Position numbers and translations under genes: made by a program
Notes under the pieces: generated by a model
What the model was told of the DNA's origin: nothing
Database searches by the model: none
Seen by the model: the letters and a program-made list of their open reading frames with translations, nothing else
Shown: in pieces, positions 58,583 to 64,000 of the stretch
Numbering within the stretch: position 1 is the stretch's first letter
Layout of the letters: every line of letters begins with the position of its first letter
Source: Acidobacteriaceae bacterium
GTDB lineage: Bacteria > Acidobacteriota > Terriglobia > Terriglobales > Acidobacteriaceae
NCBI GenBank assembly: GCA_003134655.1
Contig: PLBY01000079.1
Location: 62,001 to 126,000 of the forward strand
Direction of reading: 5' to 3'
DNA: 64,000 nt

Positions 58583-59551
58583 ATGTCCGAAACCTATCTC
58601 TGCGAAGCCGACGTTCGCCGCTTGCTCGATCCTGCTCAACTCATCTCGGCGATCGAATCCGCCTTTCGCGATCGGTTTCCTTCCATCAGCCTCCCGCCTC
58701 GCACCCATGCCGAACTCGCCCATGGCATCTTCCTTGCGATGTCCTGTTACGACGGCGCCGCTGGAACCCTCGGAATGAAGCTGGTGCTCGTGCGGGATCA
58801 CGCCCAGGAAAGGCAAGCCGACCTCACCGAAGGCCGTATCCAAGCCACCTACCTGCTGCTCGATCCGGAAACCGCCCAGCCCCGCCTCACCGTCGCGGCC
58901 AACTACCTCACCGACCTGCGCACCGCTGCCACCTCTGCCGTGGCCACAAAATTCCTCGCTCGGCCTGATGCTTACACACTTGGCATCTTCGGAACCGGAC
59001 GCCTCGCCCGCACGCATCTCAGGGTGCTTCCTCTGGTGCGTAACTTTCAGCGCGTGCTCATCTGCGGACGCAATCCTTCCCGCTCGGCCGAATTTGTCCG
59101 GAGCGTTTCCGGCGAACTGCCCGGCGTCTCTATCACCGCGACCGACCCTCGCACCTGCGCCGCCGAATCCGACGTGCTCTGCACCTGTACCTCGCACTCC
59201 GCCCCGCTCTTCGACGGCCACGACCTGCGTCCCGGAACTCATCTCAATCTGGTCGGCGCCTTCCGGCCGCAAACCCGCGAAGTGGATTCCTACACCATCC
59301 AGCGAGCGCGCGTAGTGGTCGACACCTACGGCGCTGCCTTGTCCGAAGTTGGAGAGTTGCTAATTCCCCTGCAGGAAGGCGCGATCACGCGGAGCCACGT
59401 TGCTGCCGATCTTTACGAATTGGTGAGTGGAGCAAAGCAGGGAAGACGCAGCCCGGAAGAAATCACAGTTTTTAAGAGCGTCGGCTGCGCCCTGGAAGAT
59501 CTGGTCGCCGCAGAACTCCTGCTAGCGGCGCATCCCGATCGAAAATCTTGA
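58583..59551 (+). CDS. Ornithine cyclodeaminase/mu-crystallin-family protein
   Basis: A 322-residue cytoplasmic protein of the OCD/mu-crystallin family. Motifs: YLCEADVRRLLDPAQLISAI at the N-terminus, KLVLVRDHAQERQADLTEGR, TYLLLDPETAQPRLTVAANY with LTDLRTAATSAVATKFLAR (lysine/arginine substrate site), the Rossmann loop LGIFGTGRLARTHLRVLPLV near residue 132, and THLNLVGAFRPQTREVDSYT with VVVDTYGAALSEVGELLIPL. Members are ornithine cyclodeaminases, alanine dehydrogenases or ketimine reductases using NAD(P)H. Substrate not clear. Divergent from the paralogue at 58361. Confidence 0.88.
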   Translation: MSETYLCEADVRRLLDPAQLISAIESAFRDRFPSISLPPRTHAELAHGIFLAMSCYDGAAGTLGMKLVLVRDHAQERQADLTEGRIQATYLLLDPETAQPRLTVAANYLTDLRTAATSAVATKFLARPDAYTLGIFGTGRLARTHLRVLPLVRNFQRVLICGRNPSRSAEFVRSVSGELPGVSITATDPRTCAAESDVLCTCTSHSAPLFDGHDLRPGTHLNLVGAFRPQTREVDSYTIQRARVVVDTYGAALSEVGELLIPLQEGAITRSHVAADLYELVSGAKQGRRSPEEITVFKSVGCALEDLVAAELLLAAHPDRKS

Positions 59552-59597
59552 GTGTGAACCGTCGCTTTCGGAGTTGCGCCCGGCGCGATTCGGACTC

Positions 59598-62528
59598 CTA
59601 AGATCCCATCTTCGACTGCGTATGAAACGCCTTCGCCGCCTGCGCTGCGACCAACCCGAACCCTCGTTTCGACGCGTCCTGCAGAACCGCGTCCGCATCG
59701 TGTCGTCCGTTCTGGTCGCGCGCCGCTAATTCCAGTTCCGCCATGGCGAGCCGGGCTTCCATTCCCATCGTGCCGGCTCCCATCTTTTGTACCCGGGCGG
59801 AAGCGCGCGCCAAATCGCTGCGCGCCGCCACGAGGTTTCCCTCTCGGGCGTGCAACTTACCGCTCAAGATGAACATTCGGATGCCTGCTTCCCCGGGCGG
59901 ATCGCGCCCAAAAAGCTGGAATGCCTGATTCAGCCAGTTGCGGCTTTCGCCCAACCGATTCTGCGCAAAACGGGCCTCAGCGAGAATGGACGCATCCATC
60001 GCAACTCCCTGATTGTTCCCGTCACTCTTGTGGCGATTCATCGCGGCCTCGGCCGAAGCGGCAGCTTTCTCCGGACTTTCCTCCATCTGGATGTACGCCT
60101 GGTTCTCATACATCTCCGCTACCACGTTCGCCTCACCAACTTCGCGGGCGATCGCCAGAGAACTCTCAATAGTAGATTCGGCCTGCGATGTTTTCCCCTG
60201 CCACAACATCACCATGGCAAGACGGTTTTGCACGAGCGCCACGCGATTCCGTTCTCCCATCTCTCGATAGATCGACAGCGATTTCCCCAGCGAATCGTTC
60301 GCGCCTTCTAGATCGCCCTGCACAGTGTCGATGATTCCTATATCCATCAGGCGGCCCGCGACCCGGCTGCGGTCGTTCACCGACTGGCTCAAGGCCAACG
60401 CGTCTTCATACGTCTTCTTCGCCTCGGCCAGTTGGTCTCTCCACATTTGTTCGTCAGCGATCAGGCTGAGGACGTAGCCTTGCTCCTGGATGTTCTCCGT
60501 CTGCTGGTAAATGCTGAAGGCATCATGGAACAATTGTCTAGCCTCGACCAAGTCGCGGGTGTAGATATCCACCATGCCAAGGTGTGCCAGAGCGAAGGCC
60601 AGGCTCGCATTATCGCCAGTCGCGCGGCTCGTCGTGATCGCTTCACGGAATGCCGCCTTGGCCCCCGGACCATCTCCCTTTTGCCACAGCAGAACACCTT
60701 CGTCGTTGAGCGTGTCGGCAATGCCCCGGCGGTCACCCGCCAGGCGGAAGGTTTCCCGGGCCTGCCTCCACAGTTGCAGCGCCTGCGGCAGATTCCCGAA
60801 CGAACGCAACGCGGAACCCACTTGCAGTTCCGCATAAGCCACAAGCAGTTTCGCTCCCATCTTCCTGGCGCTGGCCTCGGCCTGCATGGCCGCCTGCTGT
60901 TGTCGCCGGTAGTCCGAGATCGATGCCGCAGCCGTCGCCTCCATCAAATCAATTCTCGGATCTTCGTTCGCGGGCTCCTGCAGATGCCGCATCGCCTGCA
61001 CCGTCGCCAGAGCGAGAACGCCTTTGCCCGCGTTGGTCTGGGCACTCGCCAGCTTCAGCCCGTATTCAATGTTGTCGGGGTAAAGCCGAAACAGCGTGCC
61101 GTACACATTGGCCGCTGCTTCCCACTCCTTGCTGATTTCGCGGAACAGGCCTTCCATCAATAGCTGCTGTTCGCGGGGAAGATTCTTCGCCTGCTGGAAT
61201 GCAGCTTCCGCCTCGGCCTTGGCTCTTCCGTCATAGCCCAGAGCGCTCCAGGTAGCAGCTAGCGCGGCGTGCGTGGGCACATGTTGTGGTTCGATCGAGG
61301 ATGCCTGCGTCAGCAGCGCGGACGCTTCGACCGCATCGAGTTTCTGCAGCGCCTCAACGCCCTCCGTATAAAGGCGCGCCGCGTCCGGATTTGTGGGCAA
61401 CGCCGTGCGCACCAACCCCTGAGCCTGGGGCGACAACGGCTCTAATCCCAGTTCCGCCCGCAACTTCACTCCAGCATCTGACGCGATTTGCAGTGCTTGT
61501 GCTCTCGTCCCCCTCAGTGAGAGAGAACGCAGCGTCTTCCCATCGCGCGCATCCTGCAGCCGCACATCCAGCCGGAAACTGTCGCCCGACGCTCCTGGAA
61601 CCGTGGCAAACGAACCCGATACCACAAGATCAGCGCCGATGTTCTTGCGCATCCCGCTCAGCATTTCTCGCGAGTCACTATTCGTCACCCCGAGTTCCCG
61701 CTCGGTTCTCGCGACGTTCTCCAGAGGAATCGCTCGCAGTTGATCGCCCGCAGAAAGGTCCGTCGTGAGCCAGTCGGCGAGGGCGGTCGAAAGCCACGCA
61801 TCGGCCGGGTTGCCAGTCAGATTGCGGAAGCTTTCCACGGCGATCGAGCGCCTTGACTTGGCCTGCGTTACGTTGCTCCAGACGCTTCCGCCTGCGCCAA
61901 TCAAAAGACAAATCGTGATCGTCACCATCGCGACCGCGGTACGGTGCGACTGCAGCATTGATCCCAACCAACGCGTGGTACGAACCCTGTCTGATTCGCG
62001 GACTGATGGAACTTGATTGGAGGCGGCGAACGCCGGATCGGGCGAACCATCCGTGAAAGCGGGACGAAGCCCTTCCGTGCCACCGTCAACGTCTGGCGAC
62101 ACCGGCACCGGCGGCGCGCTTCCCTCGACGATCCGCACCTCGCCCACGAATCGGTATCCGCGCCGGCTGAGTGTTTCAATGAAGCGGGGCTGGGAGGAAT
62201 CGTCGCCCAAGGTGAAGCGCAGCTTGTTGATCGCCTTGTTCAGGCGGTGGTCGAAGTCCCCGTGGGACTCCTCCGGCCACAGCAGCTTAATAAGGTCCGC
62301 TCGGTCGATCACGCCGTCCGCTCGTTCGAGCAGGCAAGCCAGTGCTTTTGCCGGCTTGTCTTCCAGCCGACGACGCACTCCGTTTTTCTTTAACTCCAGG
62401 GTCCCCAGGTCGAACTCGAACGAAGCAAAGACCGCCAGACGTTTGCCATTCGCCCCACTGAGCGTTGGCGAGCGTCCACCCCCACGAAAGAAGTTTTCTT
62501 GTGTGTCTTGAATACCAACCGTGAACAT
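59598..62528 (-). CDS. Winged-helix membrane regulator with TolB-like and TPR parts
   Basis: A 976-residue protein from the ATG at 62528 (a GTG at 62543 is an alternative). The N-terminus is a Trans_reg_C winged helix: FEFDLGTLELKKNGVRRRLE, KPAKALACLLERADGVIDRA, DLIKLLWPEESHGDFDHRLN and RFIETLSRRGYRFVGEVRIV. A membrane helix follows (VAMVTITICLLIGAGGSVWS), then a TolB-like part (RRSIAVESFRNLTGNPADAW, LSTALADWLTTDLSAGDQLR) and ten or more TPR units. This is CadC/ToxR-like: DNA binding inside, sensing outside. Acidobacteria have many such proteins. Its target genes cannot be told; the divergent gene 62625 is one candidate. Confidence 0.88.
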   Translation of the reverse strand: MFTVGIQDTQENFFRGGGRSPTLSGANGKRLAVFASFEFDLGTLELKKNGVRRRLEDKPAKALACLLERADGVIDRADLIKLLWPEESHGDFDHRLNKAINKLRFTLGDDSSQPRFIETLSRRGYRFVGEVRIVEGSAPPVPVSPDVDGGTEGLRPAFTDGSPDPAFAASNQVPSVRESDRVRTTRWLGSMLQSHRTAVAMVTITICLLIGAGGSVWSNVTQAKSRRSIAVESFRNLTGNPADAWLSTALADWLTTDLSAGDQLRAIPLENVARTERELGVTNSDSREMLSGMRKNIGADLVVSGSFATVPGASGDSFRLDVRLQDARDGKTLRSLSLRGTRAQALQIASDAGVKLRAELGLEPLSPQAQGLVRTALPTNPDAARLYTEGVEALQKLDAVEASALLTQASSIEPQHVPTHAALAATWSALGYDGRAKAEAEAAFQQAKNLPREQQLLMEGLFREISKEWEAAANVYGTLFRLYPDNIEYGLKLASAQTNAGKGVLALATVQAMRHLQEPANEDPRIDLMEATAAASISDYRRQQQAAMQAEASARKMGAKLLVAYAELQVGSALRSFGNLPQALQLWRQARETFRLAGDRRGIADTLNDEGVLLWQKGDGPGAKAAFREAITTSRATGDNASLAFALAHLGMVDIYTRDLVEARQLFHDAFSIYQQTENIQEQGYVLSLIADEQMWRDQLAEAKKTYEDALALSQSVNDRSRVAGRLMDIGIIDTVQGDLEGANDSLGKSLSIYREMGERNRVALVQNRLAMVMLWQGKTSQAESTIESSLAIAREVGEANVVAEMYENQAYIQMEESPEKAAASAEAAMNRHKSDGNNQGVAMDASILAEARFAQNRLGESRNWLNQAFQLFGRDPPGEAGIRMFILSGKLHAREGNLVAARSDLARASARVQKMGAGTMGMEARLAMAELELAARDQNGRHDADAVLQDASKRGFGLVAAQAAKAFHTQSKMGS

Positions 62529-62624
62529 GGGAAGCAATGGCACGATCGAGCCAACAGGGGCTCAATCGTGTAACTCCAGGGTGTGGCGCCGTCCTCGAAG
62601 CCAAGCGACAGACAACAAAGGGAA

Positions 62625-63743
62625 ATGAGCGCGATTCTCTCGTCCTCGAATTGGCACGTCCATGGCGGCCCGGTCCAGATCACGGTCCCGCCCGCTACCT
62701 CGGCGGCAAAAGCGAGACAGCATACTGTTATGACCCGGGCAGCCGGTGGATTGCCGCCCTCGCCACCGAATGACCAAAATGACTTTCAGGTCCAAGTGAC
62801 TCACTGTGGCAAACCTGCGGAAGATGCAGCCGTGAGTCTGCAGGTTACGAGTCCACTGTTCCCAACCGCGCGCTTTCTCAACGCTGAACAAACGGTGCCG
62901 TTAGGCACGTATTACGCACAGATCCCAGTTGTCATTCCGGGTTCTGTGGTAGCCTCCACCGTTTCCTGTTGCGATTCCGCCGCTGACTGGGTTGGTTTCC
63001 TTTACAACCAGTGGACCAGCACCAAGAATGCGATTTCGACAACTTGTACCGTAATGACTACCGCGGCGGTGGTATCGAGCCTTGTGACAGGCCCCGCCGG
63101 ACTCGCGATCGCAGCCGAAATTGAGACGGCCTGTGGGGTTGCATTGGATAGCTGGCTCTTCATCGGTGGGGTCGCAGCGGTGACGAGTCCGCAAACGCCG
63201 CCGCCCCCCTCACCATTGAAGGCGTTTTGTGACAAGGGCGTCCCCTATGTCGCCGATCTCATAAACGACACCATTGTCTTCATCCAAGCGACGGCGACGA
63301 TCCCTGGACAGCCGGCGAGCATCAGCCAGAATCTCGCCTATGCAGGGCAGGGGCCATTCGGCTCGATAACCATCAACTTCGACACGGGTGGTGCTTGCGA
63401 CATCCAAGGAAATTGGAACGGTGGGTGGTCCCGCGTCGACGGCCAGGGAGAAATTCACGCCGGTGCGTTGGGAGCAGCTATCAGTGACTCAATCGCGACA
63501 ACTGGAGTCTATGATGTGGCTCTCACTGTCACCGACAGTAACGGCTCGACCAACTACACGTTCACGGGCGAACCAACAGGCGAAGATTCCACTGGCACTT
63601 TCTTTAACTTTGGTCCAGCCGTCATAGACGGGGTGACTGGCACCGCGGAAGGATATCTCACCCCAGATGGAAGGGCCCTGTCCGGCAGCTATGTTGGCAA
63701 TGCCTCCGGCGCCATTGGAGGCTTCAGCATGGTCAAACAGTAA
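62625..63743 (+). CDS. Unrecognised protein with hydrophobic middle
   Basis: A 372-residue protein from the ATG at 62625, with AAAGGGA upstream; the frame is open from 62583. I recognise no family. The N-terminal third has a strand pattern with THCGKPAEDAAVSLQVTSPL; then comes VVASTVSCCDSAADWVGFLY; a hydrophobic part follows near residues 140-180 (AVVSSLVTGPAGLAIAAEIE, LDSWLFIGGVAAVTSP) with several cysteines. A proline stretch PQTPPPPSP leads to a C-terminal strand domain rich in G, T and N (FDTGGACDIQGNWNGGWSRV, GEIHAGALGAAISDSIAT). No classical signal peptide is seen. It starts 96 bases from the divergent winged-helix gene. Confidence 0.6.
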   Translation: MSAILSSSNWHVHGGPVQITVPPATSAAKARQHTVMTRAAGGLPPSPPNDQNDFQVQVTHCGKPAEDAAVSLQVTSPLFPTARFLNAEQTVPLGTYYAQIPVVIPGSVVASTVSCCDSAADWVGFLYNQWTSTKNAISTTCTVMTTAAVVSSLVTGPAGLAIAAEIETACGVALDSWLFIGGVAAVTSPQTPPPPSPLKAFCDKGVPYVADLINDTIVFIQATATIPGQPASISQNLAYAGQGPFGSITINFDTGGACDIQGNWNGGWSRVDGQGEIHAGALGAAISDSIATTGVYDVALTVTDSNGSTNYTFTGEPTGEDSTGTFFNFGPAVIDGVTGTAEGYLTPDGRALSGSYVGNASGAIGGFSMVKQ

Positions 63744-63905
63744 AACCTAATCAAGAGAGGGGTCCGGGGATGTTGAAACCCTCAACTCGGTGCCCCTCTC
63801 TGAACACCAATGATGAATAGAAGCTGCCGAGCAGTTGGTCTTTGGCCCACAATCTTAGACGTGGCACGGCGCGCGCTCCGGCGGACGCGATGGTTCGAGG
63901 AAAAA

Positions 63906-64000
63906 CTATCGAGGCTTCATGTACCAGAAGATCGCCAGCCCTATGAGGAGGACGGTGATGATCCACAGAACAATGTCTTTACTGCGGTTCTTTTCTTCTG
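63906..64000 (-). CDS. C-terminal end of a small membrane protein, cut by the window edge
   Basis: A minus-strand frame enters at the window end and stops at 63906. Its 30 residues read EEKNRSKDIVLWIITVLLIG, then LAIFWYMKPR. A charged start, one transmembrane helix and a short basic tail are plain. It may be the C-terminal anchor of a larger protein or a small membrane protein. Its first part lies outside the window, so nothing more can be said. Confidence 0.5.
   Translation of the reverse strand, partial: EEKNRSKDIVLWIITVLLIGLAIFWYMKPR

Overview
The window looks like a 64 kb piece of chromosome from a soil-type acidobacterium (Acidobacteriota, probably Terriglobia/Acidobacteriaceae-like). 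This is inferred from moderately high G+C, a giant TonB-dependent receptor with an N-terminal carboxypeptidase-regulatory-like domain, SBBP-repeat and Ig-like secreted proteins, a Ser/Thr kinase and a winged-helix regulator that both carry TolB-like and TPR parts, DUF2934 and small acidobacterial proteins, and many short dispersed intergenic palindromes. I saw no rRNA, tRNA, CRISPR array, phage module or transposase.

Layout. 1-4.9 kb: the 5' part of a frame-disrupted beta-propeller gene, small membrane/secreted proteins, a TPR protein, a Phd/PIN toxin-antitoxin pair and a PspC-domain protein. 5-13.6 kb: alpha/beta hydrolase, VOC protein, aroA, a DHA2-type drug exporter, an ankyrin-repeat membrane protein and a CBS protein. 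13.7-22.7 kb, all on the minus strand: secreted proteins (two sharing a C-terminal module), a frame-disrupted XRE-cupin regulator, an AsmA-like protein and a TPR protein. 22.9-27.9 kb: a LacI regulator followed by a large TonB-dependent receptor. 28-36.2 kb: amino-acid metabolism, with a trans-sulfuration PLP enzyme, an atypical SDR, an aminotransferase, an amidohydrolase, DUF1330, a cupin, thrC and thrB. 36.4-44.3 kb: DinB-like protein, MFS exporter, APC permease, PIG-L-type deacetylase and a TIM-barrel sugar isomerase/epimerase-like protein. 44.5-48.3 kb: kinase-TolB-TPR receptor, DUF2934 protein and a DedA/VTT-like membrane protein.

48.4-55.5 kb holds the most interesting block. On the minus strand lie an esterase-fold protein, a RimK/D-Ala-D-Ala-ligase-like ATP-grasp enzyme, a DUF1801 protein, a YbdK-type carboxylate-amine ligase (GCS2), an M29-like aminopeptidase that overlaps it by 1 nt, a second very divergent ATP-grasp-like protein and a PD40/TolB-like propeller. 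Two or three predicted amide-bond-forming enzymes with a peptidase and an esterase suggest an uncharacterised pathway for an amide-linked small metabolite. 55.8-64 kb: two tandem secreted paralogues with a zincin-like SHExGEWxDDP motif, an ornithine-cyclodeaminase-family protein, a winged-helix/TolB/TPR membrane regulator, an unrecognised protein and the tail of a small membrane protein.

Several families of short palindromic repeats are scattered between genes, and two copies of one family lie inside reading frames and appear to be translated. Two genes (1-828 and 18953-19550) carry single-base frame disruptions, which could be real decay or assembly error.
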